A stretch of 32,649 nt of DNA from Myxococcales bacterium (lineage in GTDB: Bacteria; Myxococcota_A; Polyangia; Polyangiales; Polyangiaceae), in assembly GCA_025351875.1 (NCBI GenBank), contig JANXVA010000605.1:1-32649 (forward strand). Reading direction: 5' to 3'. The notes beneath the pieces are model-generated. The model saw only the letters and a program-made list of their open reading frames with translations, had not been told where the DNA came from and ran no database searches. Both the position numbers and the translations under genes were made by a program. Numbering within the stretch: position 1 is the first letter of the stretch; each line of letters begins with the position of its first letter. Shown here piece after piece: positions 8,026 through 16,107 of this stretch.

Positions 8026-9270
8026 GTGGAGCGGGTCCTCGGCGGGAAGGTCGCGCTGCGACGGTCGGCGCCTCGCGTCGCTCGGGCCAACGTCGCGCGC
8101 GGGGATTTCGTGGCAAATGTGCAAGTCGCGCATGATCTCGTCACCGGAGCGGAGATCTCGCGGGACGAAGCGGAAGTGAAGGCGTTGGTCGACGAGCTAG
8201 CCTCGAGCAACGAGAGGCTCGCCAGTTTCGTGGACCGGGACGGCGGAGGACTCGTGTGGTCGGCACCGGGCGGTACCCCGCGGCGATTCGCCGTTCGCGA
8301 GAACGATCGAGGCGGGCCAAGAGCTCGCCATGACTGGACGGACGAACACCGTCAGGCGAACGCCTATGTGCTCGCGGCGCTCACGCGGTTCGCGCTCCTA
8401 CCGGCTGGCTATCTCCCTGAGGGCGAGCTGGTCGCACGCACCGTGGTGCCCGACCTCGGGGAGCTGCCGCTCGAGCCTGGAACGGTGTTTCACGTGAGCC
8501 CGGAGCGCGTCCTCGTCGAGCACGCGACGCGCGGGCGCCTCTGGATCGATTCTGCGGCGAGCGGGCTCACGAAGGGCGATGCCGTCGAGATCGGCGGCTA
8601 CCGCTTCGTGGACGGGGTCACCGTCGCGACGGTGCTCGTGCGCGAAGGTCGCGAGCTCTTCCGATGTGAGCCCGCCGGCGCCGTGCAGCCGGTCGCGAAC
8701 GAGCTCGTCGTCTTCGCGGATCCGGCTGGCGAGCCGGTCCCTGAGGAGCACCCGGTCTCCAAGGCGTTCGTGAAGATGCTGCGCGTGCTCGCGAAGCTTC
8801 ATTTCATCGACCGAGGCTGGCTGAGCGACATTTCCGAGCTCGCAGGGGAGCTGGACGCGGAGGAGCCCGGTCTCTGGACGGCCTCCGAGATCCTCGAGAC
8901 GGTGTACGAAGAAGAGTCAGGAGCCACGCATGGTGTCGTGCATCACGACCACCGGTTCGGCAACGAGACTGACGACGTCGTCGCCGAGCTCACGGCGACC
9001 CTCGGCGCCGAGGCCGTCACGTTCGCGCAAGTCGGAACGCGCGATCTCGCGCTCCAGATCGAGGTCGGCGGCCGCGCCCACTGGGTGTCGTTCGACCGCG
9101 GTGGGATCGATGCCATCGCGCGGTTCATCAATGTCCATCTCGACGAGGCGGGAGCACGTCGTCGCATCTTTGCGCTGACGACGCGCTCGGACCGTTCCTG
9201 CCACGTGGTCTGCACCCCCGCAGACGCGGAGACCATGAGGCGCGCGGGCGTGGGTCTGAAGAAGCCCTGA
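8026..9270 (+). CDS. Unrecognised protein, probably lacking its true N-terminus
   Basis: 414 aa from the first GTG after the upstream TAA; no Shine-Dalgarno is visible there. I recognise no family. Residues 1-100 are charged and mixed alpha/beta in character. About 100-260 are rich in Val and Leu with repeated short strands (LVARTVVPDLGELPLEPGT, VEIGGYRFVDGVTVATVLV), like a beta-rich ligand or regulatory domain. About 260-414 form a more alpha/beta region ending in RSCHVVCTPADAETMRRAG. There is no signal peptide or membrane segment, so it is probably cytoplasmic. Its frame is continuous with the segment that overlaps purS, apart from one TAA. It may therefore be a pseudogene, or the product may begin at a non-standard codon such as CTG 7981. 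Confidence 0.6.
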   Translation: MERVLGGKVALRRSAPRVARANVARGDFVANVQVAHDLVTGAEISRDEAEVKALVDELASSNERLASFVDRDGGGLVWSAPGGTPRRFAVRENDRGGPRARHDWTDEHRQANAYVLAALTRFALLPAGYLPEGELVARTVVPDLGELPLEPGTVFHVSPERVLVEHATRGRLWIDSAASGLTKGDAVEIGGYRFVDGVTVATVLVREGRELFRCEPAGAVQPVANELVVFADPAGEPVPEEHPVSKAFVKMLRVLAKLHFIDRGWLSDISELAGELDAEEPGLWTASEILETVYEEESGATHGVVHHDHRFGNETDDVVAELTATLGAEAVTFAQVGTRDLALQIEVGGRAHWVSFDRGGIDAIARFINVHLDEAGARRRIFALTTRSDRSCHVVCTPADAETMRRAGVGLKKP

Positions 9271-9305
9271 CCGTGAGCGGCGCGATCCCACGAGCCCGCG
9301 CCGAC

Positions 9306-9314
9306 TGCTAGCCT
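9306..9314 (+). promoter_or_regulatory. Extended -10 candidate for Cys-rich lipoprotein gene
   Basis: TGCTAGCCT matches TGnTAnnnT and lies 17 bases before the TTG at 9332 (5 bases before the alternative TTG at 9320). Confidence 0.4.
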
Positions 9315-9331
9315 GGGTCTTGGGGTCTCCC

Positions 9332-10348
9332 TTGCTCTCTCGTCGTCGTGCGCTCATCGCACTCCTCGCAGGCTCGATTTTCGCGGCAGCGGCGGCGTGC
9401 AACCTGCTGACCGGAGCGAGCGCACTCGGGGTCGATGACGGAGCGACCGCCGGCGTGAACGAGCCGCGGGCGAGGCAGGACGCCGACGCGGTCGACGCTC
9501 CTGCTGCGCCGCCGCCGGTGTGCGAATGCGTGAGCCCGCCGCCTCCGGACTGGACCGGCCCCTTCGCGTTGATCGAGTCCACGGGCGCCGCGCGTGCGTG
9601 CCCCACGGGCCTCACGCCCGTCTTCGACGGCGGAGCAGAGCCCAACAGCACGCCGCCTTGCACTTCGTGCACGTGCGGAGCCACGAGCGGCACCTGCGCG
9701 ACGAGCGTGACGATCTACGGAGCGCTCCCAGGCGGCGGATCCACCTGCGCGACCAACTGCCGCGCGGCGCAGCCAATCGACACGACGTGCACGGCGTTCA
9801 ACTACTGCGCCATAGGTCAGGGAGCGATCGCGACGGTCGATGCCGGCTGCGAGGCGGACGGCGGGCGCGTCTCGCCGGCGTCGTGGGGGCGTGGCGGGAC
9901 GGCGTGCACCTTCGCCGCGGTCGTGCCCACGACCTGCCCCACCGGGCAGGCGTGCGCCCCGAGGAGCGAAGGGGCTCCCGCCGCGCGCGTGTGTATTCTG
10001 CATGCAGGTGACGTTGCGTGCCCGGCCGGGCCGTACGCAGCGCGGGTGCAGTACTTTGCGAGCATCGTCGACGGCCGGTCATGCACAGCGTGCGAGTGCG
10101 ATCCGGGCCCGGGCGGCGGGTGCGGAACGGGGACGGTCACGGTCTACGCCGGCGCAGGATGCACGAACGCCATCAAGGACGTTCCCACCTCCGGCGCGTG
10201 CACCGCCTTCACCGTGTCCATGGCCGCAGGATCGATGAAGGTCACGGCGAGCCCCACGCCGCAGGCCGGCAGCTGCACGCCTCGGGGCGGCGCACTCGCC
10301 GACGGCGGCCTCGACGCGGCCGACGCGACCACGCTCTGCTGCCTCTGA
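9332..10348 (+). CDS. Cys-rich secreted (lipo)protein, unknown function
   Basis: About 338 aa. The N-terminus LSRRRALIALLAGSIFAAAAAC is a signal peptide with a Cys after a run of Ala, probably a lipoprotein although the -3 residue is Ala rather than Leu. The mature protein holds many Cys, often as CxC or CxxC (VCECV, CTSCTCG, CTACECD), with Gly/Thr-rich spacers. The pattern around CTSCTCGATSGTC recurs about 130 residues later (CTACECDPGPGGGCGTGTVTVYAGAGC), suggesting two copies of one disulfide-rich domain. TTG 9332 is preferred because TGGGG precedes it; TTG 9320 would add four residues. I do not recognise a named family. Location is outer membrane or cell surface by inference. Confidence 0.7.
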   Translation: MLSRRRALIALLAGSIFAAAAACNLLTGASALGVDDGATAGVNEPRARQDADAVDAPAAPPPVCECVSPPPPDWTGPFALIESTGAARACPTGLTPVFDGGAEPNSTPPCTSCTCGATSGTCATSVTIYGALPGGGSTCATNCRAAQPIDTTCTAFNYCAIGQGAIATVDAGCEADGGRVSPASWGRGGTACTFAAVVPTTCPTGQACAPRSEGAPAARVCILHAGDVACPAGPYAARVQYFASIVDGRSCTACECDPGPGGGCGTGTVTVYAGAGCTNAIKDVPTSGACTAFTVSMAAGSMKVTASPTPQAGSCTPRGGALADGGLDAADATTLCCL

Positions 10349-10380
10349 GAACGGCGCGGCCTTCTCCACGCCCTGGCGCG

Positions 10381-11571
10381 CTACCGAGGGCCGGGTCGTT
10401 CGGTTTGCGTGACGACCTCGCCGGCGACCCACTGGAAGTTGTCGAGCAGGACCGACGAGTCGAGCTCGCCGTCGCCCGTGTCCCAGATCATGAGATCGAG
10501 CGTGAACGTCTCGCCCGGCTTCACGGGCGCCTGCGACGAGAGCCAGCCCGTTGCACCGCCCGAGACACTCTGTCCGCCGCCGCCGGGGCAGTAGCTACCG
10601 AGCACGCCGAAGCCCGTGCCCGCGAGCTCGTCCGCGCCACCAGGACAGCTCGACGTGCCGGGCGTCGCGCCCTGCTCGCAGCCGATCTGCACGCCCGGCG
10701 TGCAGCGATCGAAGAAGCCGTTGTTGACGCTGACCGGGTTGTTCTTCGCGTCGAACGAGATGTTCTCCGGCTTGCCGCCGTTGAAGCCTTGCGCGCTGAG
10801 GTACGCGACGAAGCCGTCGTTGAAGCGCGAGCAGATGTAGGCGGGCCACTCGCCGGAGTGGAAATTGAAGTCGAACTTGAAGCCGCTCGCGTTCATCGGC
10901 GCCTTCATCGTCAGGCGCACGTTGATGACGTCGTTCACGTCGGTCGCGATCGGGCAGCTGCCGGCCGCCTTCGGATAGCCCGGAGGCGCGGCGCCGTTTC
11001 CGGGGTTCGCTTGCGAGTCGAACCAGTCCTTGCCCTGCGCGTCTCCGCCGAAGAGCGCACCGGGCGCGCCGTCGAACTCCTGCGCGAAGCCGGTGCTGAG
11101 GACGCCGAGGCGCTTGCCCTCGCGCGGCTTGAGCACGCTGCCGAATTTCTCGAGGACGCCGTGCTGCTGGGCCATCGGTGCGTCGTCACGGCCGTAGCCG
11201 CGCGTGAACTTCGCGGAGACGAGGCCGAAGCCGCCCTTCGCGACGGTGTCGCAGATCCCCATCGAGCGCGCGAAGTCCTCGGCGGAGCCGTCGTTGGTGA
11301 GGGCGGCGTCGCACGTCGCGGCATTGTCGACGGTGCCGTCGTCGTCGTCGTCGCACTTGTTGCCAGGGATCTCGGCCTGTCCCTTGGCGGGGGCGCACAC
11401 GCCGGTGGCGGTCGCACCGGGGGCGTCAGCGCCGGTGCCGAAGGTGCCCGGCGAGTCGGTGCTGGTCGCCTTCTTCTTGCTGGTGCCGAAGGTCGAGGGA
11501 TCGGCCGACGAGCAGGCGGCGACAGCGAGGAGCCCTGCGAGGGCGAAGAGCGAGAGGGTACGGCGGGGCAT
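10381..11571 (-). CDS. Choice-of-anchor L-like surface lipoprotein
   Basis: About 396 aa. The ATG at 11571 has a GGAAGGA ribosome site about 8 bases upstream and gives MPRRTLSLFALAGLLAVAAC, a lipoprotein signal with lipobox VAAC; an in-frame ATG at 11604 would spoil it. After a Ser/Thr/Lys linker comes an Asp-rich NKCDDDDDGTVDN loop that looks like a calcium-binding EF-hand/thrombospondin-3 type site. The large C-terminal region contains FDFNFHSGEWP, RFNDGFVAYLSAQG, NNPVSVNNGFFDRC and a closing DLMIWDTGDGELDSSVLLDNF strand. These match what I recall of 'choice-of-anchor L' domains, common in surface proteins of Polyangia. Function beyond a cell-surface role is unknown. Confidence 0.72.
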   Translation of the reverse strand: MPRRTLSLFALAGLLAVAACSSADPSTFGTSKKKATSTDSPGTFGTGADAPGATATGVCAPAKGQAEIPGNKCDDDDDGTVDNAATCDAALTNDGSAEDFARSMGICDTVAKGGFGLVSAKFTRGYGRDDAPMAQQHGVLEKFGSVLKPREGKRLGVLSTGFAQEFDGAPGALFGGDAQGKDWFDSQANPGNGAAPPGYPKAAGSCPIATDVNDVINVRLTMKAPMNASGFKFDFNFHSGEWPAYICSRFNDGFVAYLSAQGFNGGKPENISFDAKNNPVSVNNGFFDRCTPGVQIGCEQGATPGTSSCPGGADELAGTGFGVLGSYCPGGGGQSVSGGATGWLSSQAPVKPGETFTLDLMIWDTGDGELDSSVLLDNFQWVAGEVVTQTERPGPR

Positions 11572-11706
11572 GCGGTGATCCTTCCGGAGGCAACCGAAGA
11601 TCATTGCGCGCCGCGTGCCGTTACCTGGATCACCTGCACGCCCGTCCCCGCACGCGTCGTCGGATCCTGCCGCGGAAGAAGACTCCGGTCGCGGCAGAAC
11701 GCGCCA

Positions 11707-12864
11707 TCACATCGTGAACGGCTCGGGCATGAAAAGAAGCGCGAATACGACGAGCGTCAGCACGGCGACGACGGCGCGCGCGCGATCGAGGGGAGCAGCT
11801 CCCGTGGCTGGGTGATCCAGCAGATCATGGCGCCGGAGCACTCCACCACGGACCTCCATGGCGATGAGCATCGCGAGGCCCACGAAGAAGGCGAGCGGCA
11901 AGAGCGGCGAGCGATTGTCGCGCGCCACGCTCGCGATCACGACGAGGCCGACCGTGGCGGCGAGGCGCATCCGGATGGTGAGCGTCTCGGGCTTGACCTC
12001 CTCGTCACGGCCCCGCGAGGCGAGGAGACCGAGGATGGCGAGGACCTGGAACCACACCAGCCAGAACAGCGAGTTCGCGAGGTGGCGGCCCAGGTAGTAG
12101 AGGCCGAGCCCGCCGGAGACGTCGCGCGCGACGTGCCCGAAGACCACCACGAAGAAGAACGCGAGCATCGAGCGGTGGATGAGCTGCGCATAGCGATCCT
12201 GCTTCGGACCGAAGAGCGCATAGGCCACGTGTCCGCCGTCGAGCTGGCCGACCGGGAGGAGGTTGATCATCGTCACGAACATCCCGCCCCAGGCGCCAAA
12301 GGCGATCGGCGACAGCTCGAGATCCATACCCTCGGGCTTCGCAGGCGCGAAGAGGTGATCGAGCACCTTCATCAGGACCGACTCGCCGAGCTGCACCGAG
12401 CCTTCGCCCGGCGCGGTGATCGGCACGAGGTGCGAGTGCGAGGCGCCCCAGATGTAGAGCGGGATCGCGAGGCAGAGACCCGCGATGGGGCCAGACGCAC
12501 CGATGTCGAGGAGCGCCCGCCGCGTCGGGATGACGCCGCGCATGCGGATGACCGCGCCCATCGTCCCGAAGGGGCTGAGGAGCGGCATCGGAATGAAAAA
12601 AGGGAGCGACGCGTCGACCTTGTGGAGGCGCGCCGCGACGTAGTGGCCCATCTCGTGGGCGACGAGGATGACGAGGATGGTCGCAGCGAACTGGCCACCG
12701 CGAACGAGCGGCTCGCGCGCGAGATAGCCAGCGGTACCACCGCCCTGGGTCGCCACTCCTGTGAAGAACACGCTCGCGACCGTGGCGAGGAAGAGCACCA
12801 GGTTCGTGCGCCACTCGGCAGGCTTCGCCGACGGCGGCGTGGATTCGATCGCGGCTTCAGTCAT
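11707..12864 (-). CDS. Site-2 protease family (M50) membrane metalloprotease
   Basis: 385 aa, multi-spanning. The zinc-binding HExxH is VAHEMGHY (His70, Glu71, His74) and the third ligand motif is NLLPVGQLDGGH (Asn201, Pro204, Asp209), both inside hydrophobic segments as in S2P enzymes. No PDZ domain is inserted, so it belongs to the simple PDZ-less branch. S2P enzymes cut membrane-bound regulators within the bilayer; its substrate is unknown. An anti-sigma or similar regulator is possible, but the FecR-like protein at 19473 is a distant locus. The ATG overlaps the stop of the upstream FliH/SctL-like gene by 4 bases, so the two are translationally coupled. Confidence 0.9.
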   Translation of the reverse strand: MTEAAIESTPPSAKPAEWRTNLVLFLATVASVFFTGVATQGGGTAGYLAREPLVRGGQFAATILVILVAHEMGHYVAARLHKVDASLPFFIPMPLLSPFGTMGAVIRMRGVIPTRRALLDIGASGPIAGLCLAIPLYIWGASHSHLVPITAPGEGSVQLGESVLMKVLDHLFAPAKPEGMDLELSPIAFGAWGGMFVTMINLLPVGQLDGGHVAYALFGPKQDRYAQLIHRSMLAFFFVVVFGHVARDVSGGLGLYYLGRHLANSLFWLVWFQVLAILGLLASRGRDEEVKPETLTIRMRLAATVGLVVIASVARDNRSPLLPLAFFVGLAMLIAMEVRGGVLRRHDLLDHPATGAAPLDRARAVVAVLTLVVFALLFMPEPFTM

Positions 12865-13556
12865 CCGGGAGGGCTGCCTTGTTGATGAGGGCTACCTTGG
12901 CCACGTAGCACTTCGCGCAGCGCCTCCGCCAGTCGCGAGAGCTGAGGCATGAGTCGCGCGTCGACGCGACCGAGCTCGGTGTGCACGATGAGCGAGCCGC
13001 GCGAGAGCTCAGCGTTCGCTTCGATCGTCGCGACGCCCTCGCCCAGCGCCGACAGCAGCTCGGTCAGCGTCGGGACGTCGCCGGGACAGGCCTCGACGCG
13101 GAGCTGCCGTGCGCCGCGTGTCTCCCGCAGGGCACCCTCTGCGAGCGCGCCCACGCGCGCTGGCTCCACGGCGAGCGCCTCGCCCACCAGGCGCTCGGCG
13201 AGCAGCACGGCCAGCTCGATCGTGCGGTCGAGCTCGCGCTCGGCCCGGCGCTCGGCGCCCGAGCGCACGACGATCACCTCGGCGGCGAGGCGTGCGAGCT
13301 CGGTCTCGCGGGCGTCGCGCGCGACCTGGTCGGCGAGCGCGCGTGCGCTCTCCGTCGCCTGCGCAACGATGTCGTCGGCCTTCGCGCGGGCAGCGGCGAG
13401 GATCCGCTCGGCGTCCGCGTGCGCATCGACGACGACGGCGGGCATCCTCGTCGCCACGGCGAGCCTCGAGGCCGCGGCAGGATCCTGCGCGACCGTGACG
13501 CTCGTATGGCTCGGCCCCGTGCCCGCCTTGATCACCCTGGCGCGCTCCACGCTCAT
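12861..13556 (-). CDS. FliH/SctL-like (ATPase stator) protein
   Basis: 231 aa. An Ala/Arg/Glu-rich helical stretch (about 45-130, with DAHADAERILAAARAKADDIV) is followed by a C-terminal domain with GEALAVEPARVGALAEGALRE and SLIVHTELGRVDARLMPQLSRLAEAL. This layout, a long coiled coil then a 'G.xVxTELGxVDAxLxxQLxRL' end, is that of FliH/YscL (SctL), the stator of flagellar and type III secretion ATPases; V-ATPase subunit E is related and cannot be excluded. No ATPase, C-ring or export gene is nearby, so it is an orphan here. It overlaps both neighbours by ATGA and sits in a tight operon. Confidence 0.65.
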   Translation of the reverse strand: MSVERARVIKAGTGPSHTSVTVAQDPAAASRLAVATRMPAVVVDAHADAERILAAARAKADDIVAQATESARALADQVARDARETELARLAAEVIVVRSGAERRAERELDRTIELAVLLAERLVGEALAVEPARVGALAEGALRETRGARQLRVEACPGDVPTLTELLSALGEGVATIEANAELSRGSLIVHTELGRVDARLMPQLSRLAEALREVLRGQGSPHQQGSPPG

Positions 13557-13759
13557 CGCAGCGTCACCTCTCCGAGCGCGACCGCCACCTCTTGCGCCTC
13601 GACCGCGAGGCCTTGCGCGCGAACCGTGCGGCGGCTGTCCTTCAGCTTGCTCGCGAGGTCGGCAATGCGCGCCTCCGAGCCGATCGGGAGCGCGGCGAGC
13701 GCGTCTTGCACGGACCCTCCGAGGAGGACGCTGACGGCGACGAAGCTACGCTCCCACAC
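13553..13759 (-). CDS. Small protein (68 aa), unknown
   Basis: 68 aa from a GTG at 13759. No signal peptide or membrane helix is evident. The C-terminal half (ADLASKLKDSRRTVRAQGLAVEAQEVAVALGEVTL) looks helical or coiled-coil. Its stop overlaps the FliH/SctL-like ATG by 4 bases, which argues that it is real and works with that protein. Upstream, the minus strand carries TGTAGGCT about 8 bases before the GTG, within the end of the metallo-hydrolase gene, a possible internal -10. I do not recognise the family; it could be a partner of the stator-like protein. Confidence 0.6.
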   Translation of the reverse strand: MWERSFVAVSVLLGGSVQDALAALPIGSEARIADLASKLKDSRRTVRAQGLAVEAQEVAVALGEVTLR

Positions 13760-13769
13760 GGTTTCGAGC

Positions 13770-14657
13770 CTACACCACCCGGAACGCGGCCGCTCGCGCC
13801 GGCCCGTCGGCGCCGTCGTCGGCTGGGCCGACGCGCACGATGAGGCCCTCGCGCTCGAGCTTCTCGAGGTGCATCTCGAGGCTCAGCTTCGCGATCGGCC
13901 AGAGGTGCATCGGCGTGTCGGCGTACGCGTCGACGACGAGTGCCCCCGCGTCAGCACCTGCGTCCCCCGCGAGTCTCACGGCCGCGAGCACCTTCGCCTC
14001 GCGCGCGAGGCGGTGCGCGATGTACTTGCGAAAGAGAACCGTGGGCTCGTCGATCGGATCACCGTGCGCAGGGAGCGCGACGCTCGCATCGAGCGACGCG
14101 AGGCGGTCGAGCTGCTCGAGGTAGACCTGCATGTCGCCGTCGCCGGGGGCGATCAGGATCGTCCCGACGCTCGCCACCATGTCGCCGACGACGGCGGTGC
14201 GCGTCCGCTCCTCGAAGAGGCACACGTGACCTGGCGCATGCCCCGGCGTGTGCAGCACGCGCCACGATTCGTCGCGCGGGCCTTCGAGGACGATGTTCTC
14301 ACCGTCGACGAGCCTTCGCGTCACGAGCGCGCGCGTCTCCGGCGCGAGCCGCTCCACCGTCAGCTCGTGCGCCCACACCGGCGCGCCGAGCTCGCGCGCG
14401 AGGACGTCGAGACCGCCGACGTGATCGGGGTGATGGTGCGTCGCGACGATCGCGACGAGCTTGCGGCCCTGCGACACGAGCGCGCGTGCCCACTCGATCC
14501 ACGCGCGCTGCTCGTCCGCATAGGGCGTCGCCGGCTCGACGAGCACGAGATCACGTCCGCCGAGCGCGTAGCTGTTCGTGTGCGTCGCGGGAAGGAGCGT
14601 AGGCGTCCGCGCAGGAAAGAGCTGGAGGGAGCTCGAGAGCTCGCGCGGACGCGTCAT
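13770..14657 (-). CDS. Metallo-beta-lactamase fold hydrolase (LACTB2-like)
   Basis: 295 aa. The metal-binding motif THHHPDH (His74-x-His76-x-Asp78-His79) is followed by HTPGHAPGHVCL (third His), VGDMVASVG (bridging Asp) and PAHGDPI (last His), so both zinc sites look complete. The C-terminal 80 residues (VDAYADTPMHLWPIAKLSLEMHLEKLEREG) form a winged-helix-like tail, as in LACTB2-type proteins, which act as RNases or thioester hydrolases. The substrate is not predictable. It is the first gene of a four-gene run: 10 bases separate it from the 68-aa protein, then two ATGA overlaps. TAAGGT lies about 8 bases upstream of the ATG on the minus strand, a short-leader -10 candidate. Confidence 0.88.
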   Translation of the reverse strand: MTRPRELSSSLQLFPARTPTLLPATHTNSYALGGRDLVLVEPATPYADEQRAWIEWARALVSQGRKLVAIVATHHHPDHVGGLDVLARELGAPVWAHELTVERLAPETRALVTRRLVDGENIVLEGPRDESWRVLHTPGHAPGHVCLFEERTRTAVVGDMVASVGTILIAPGDGDMQVYLEQLDRLASLDASVALPAHGDPIDEPTVLFRKYIAHRLAREAKVLAAVRLAGDAGADAGALVVDAYADTPMHLWPIAKLSLEMHLEKLEREGLIVRVGPADDGADGPARAAAFRVV

Positions 14658-14809
14658 TGAACGACCTTAGTTCACTGAGGCCCTGGCGGAGGGGTGATCC
14701 TCGACGAGCCTGAGCTCCACTTCCACGGGGACCTCGATTTGCGCGAGAGTCATCATCGACACCGAGCTCGTCGGGTTGTGAGTCGCGCGAGAACAGGTAC
14801 GATCATGCA
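14658..14809. promoter_or_regulatory. Divergent intergenic region with a possible gene relic
   Basis: Holds the minus-strand -10 candidate of the metallo-hydrolase and, on the plus strand, GGTACGATC about 6 bases before the GTG of the Cys-rich lipoprotein. On the minus strand a 29-codon frame (14667-14756) begins with two ATGs and reads LAQIEVPVEVEL, which recalls the start of a FliN/SctQ SpoA domain. It may be a relic or chance. Confidence 0.25.
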
Positions 14810-15373
14810 GTGAGACAACCTTCGCACTGTCTGCGTGCCTGCATCGCTGTGCTGTTCGCGCTCGGGCTCGTTCGCTGTTCATCCTTCACGGCCAGCGAGG
14901 AGCCCAACGCCGATGCCGACGTTCGGCCGGAGGCGAGCCCGGAAGGCTCGTCCGCGGTGGACGCGGCGGACGCGGCCGTGGATGCGGCGCGCGAGGCCCA
15001 TGTGCGGACCGGGGTGCTGTGCGGCGCGACGAGGACGCAGTGCGCGTTGGGCGATAGCTGCTGCGGTACAGGGGCAAGCGACCCGCAATGCGCCCGCGAC
15101 TGCACCGAGGCCGGCGCTACGTTCACCGTGGTTGCCTGTGGGCGCACGAGCGACTGCGCAGAAGGACAGGAGTGCTGCGCGTCTCAGAACGGTTCGGACA
15201 AGTGCGAAGGGTATCTGGGCAGTGCCTCGTGCGTCTCCGTCGGCGACTGCCACACGTGTTCCGATGGCGGCAACCTTGCTCGCCTCTGCGATCCGAGCAG
15301 CAACGCCGAGTGCCCGGGGAAGACGTGTACGTTCGTCTTCTCGCAGAGCATCTACACCGGCTGCTCGCTGTAG
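14810..15373 (+). CDS. Cys-rich secreted lipoprotein, unknown function
   Basis: 187 aa from a GTG. The N-terminus MRQPSHCLRACIAVLFALGLVRC is signal-like; Cys23 follows LVR, an unusual lipobox. A low-complexity Ala/Asp/Glu/Pro linker follows. The domain from about residue 65 has roughly 18 Cys, including SCCGTG, ECCASQ, CHTC and CPGKTC, in the spacing of disulfide-knotted surface proteins. CxxGxxCCxxG-type repeats (ALGDSCCGTG, AEGQECCASQ) suggest two related modules. I do not recognise a named family. It is similar in style, not clearly in sequence, to the products of the genes at 9332 and 17628. No Shine-Dalgarno is obvious, consistent with a short leader. Confidence 0.7.
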   Translation: MRQPSHCLRACIAVLFALGLVRCSSFTASEEPNADADVRPEASPEGSSAVDAADAAVDAAREAHVRTGVLCGATRTQCALGDSCCGTGASDPQCARDCTEAGATFTVVACGRTSDCAEGQECCASQNGSDKCEGYLGSASCVSVGDCHTCSDGGNLARLCDPSSNAECPGKTCTFVFSQSIYTGCSL

Positions 15374-15471
15374 CGCGTGAACGACTGAGTTTGCGGCGTG
15401 CCACCTTCACGGTCGACGAGATGTCGCCCGCCGCTCTCGCCGATCGGGTGACCGGGCGCCATCGCTCTCCG

Positions 15472-16107
15472 TCAGAAGCGCTCGAGCGTCCTCTTCGCGT
15501 CGCCCTGGCGACCGAGCTCGACGACGGGCTCCTTGAAGCGCGCCGCGCGGTAGCACCCTCCCTCGGTGCCGCTGACGCGGACAAGAAGGGCTGCTCCGTC
15601 GGGCTGCGAATCGATCTGGTAGCCACTCTCTGCTCCGCGCTCGACCCCCACGACGAAGCGGCGACGAGCCCGCTCGCGTCGTGTCGCGTAGACGACAGCG
15701 GCAAGACCGGCACCAAGGCCGCAGGCCGCGATCGTGGCCAACCAGCCGACGGGGAGCGGAGCGGGGAACTCGACGGAGCCCTCCCCACGATCGATTGGGG
15801 GACGCGACGCCACCGCGTTCGCGGCGAACGGCAAGGCAACGAGTGCGAGCGCAGCGACGGCCCCTGCGACGGCGCCGACAAGCCGCTCTCCGCGGTCTTC
15901 GCTTGCGAGACCTTGATCCGCGGCGAGCTGGGCATCGTAAAGCGGGAGGCCAAAGAGCACGAGCGTGACGACGAGCGCTGGGCCCCAGACGATGACACCG
16001 AAGGTGGCGCCTTCGAGGAACCACCAGGCCCCGTCGCCGAAGGACGGACGGAAGCCTCGGTCAACGTCGTCGATGCGGTCGATGCAAAACGCCGCCCCGG
16101 CGTTCAC
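15472..16107 (-). CDS. Membrane protein, unknown, probably 5'-truncated
   Basis: 211 aa from the GTG at 16107. Three hydrophobic helices are clear (about 33-57, 76-100 and 118-142), followed by a C-terminal soluble part (about 145-211). Upstream of the GTG the same frame stays open to a stop at 16240-16242 and reads PWGWVAAVPLAAVNAGAAFCI, like a lost first helix. No ATG, GTG or TTG occurs in that stretch. Just there the frame of an Uma2 nuclease remnant ends. I infer that a rearrangement removed the original start. The product may still be made from the GTG. No family recognised. Confidence 0.5.
   Translation of the reverse strand: MNAGAAFCIDRIDDVDRGFRPSFGDGAWWFLEGATFGVIVWGPALVVTLVLFGLPLYDAQLAADQGLASEDRGERLVGAVAGAVAALALVALPFAANAVASRPPIDRGEGSVEFPAPLPVGWLATIAACGLGAGLAAVVYATRRERARRRFVVGVERGAESGYQIDSQPDGAALLVRVSGTEGGCYRAARFKEPVVELGRQGDAKRTLERF

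Noticed and set aside
10018-12885. A 955-codon open frame on the plus strand
   Set aside because: It runs antisense to the anchor-L and M50 genes, is rich in His/Arg/Glu/Asp with no domain, and arises from high GC content. The minus-strand genes have signal peptides and catalytic motifs.
12981-14660. A 559-codon plus-strand frame
   Set aside because: Antisense to the FliH/SctL-like and metallo-hydrolase genes, with low-complexity Arg/Ala/His composition; the minus-strand products carry real motifs.
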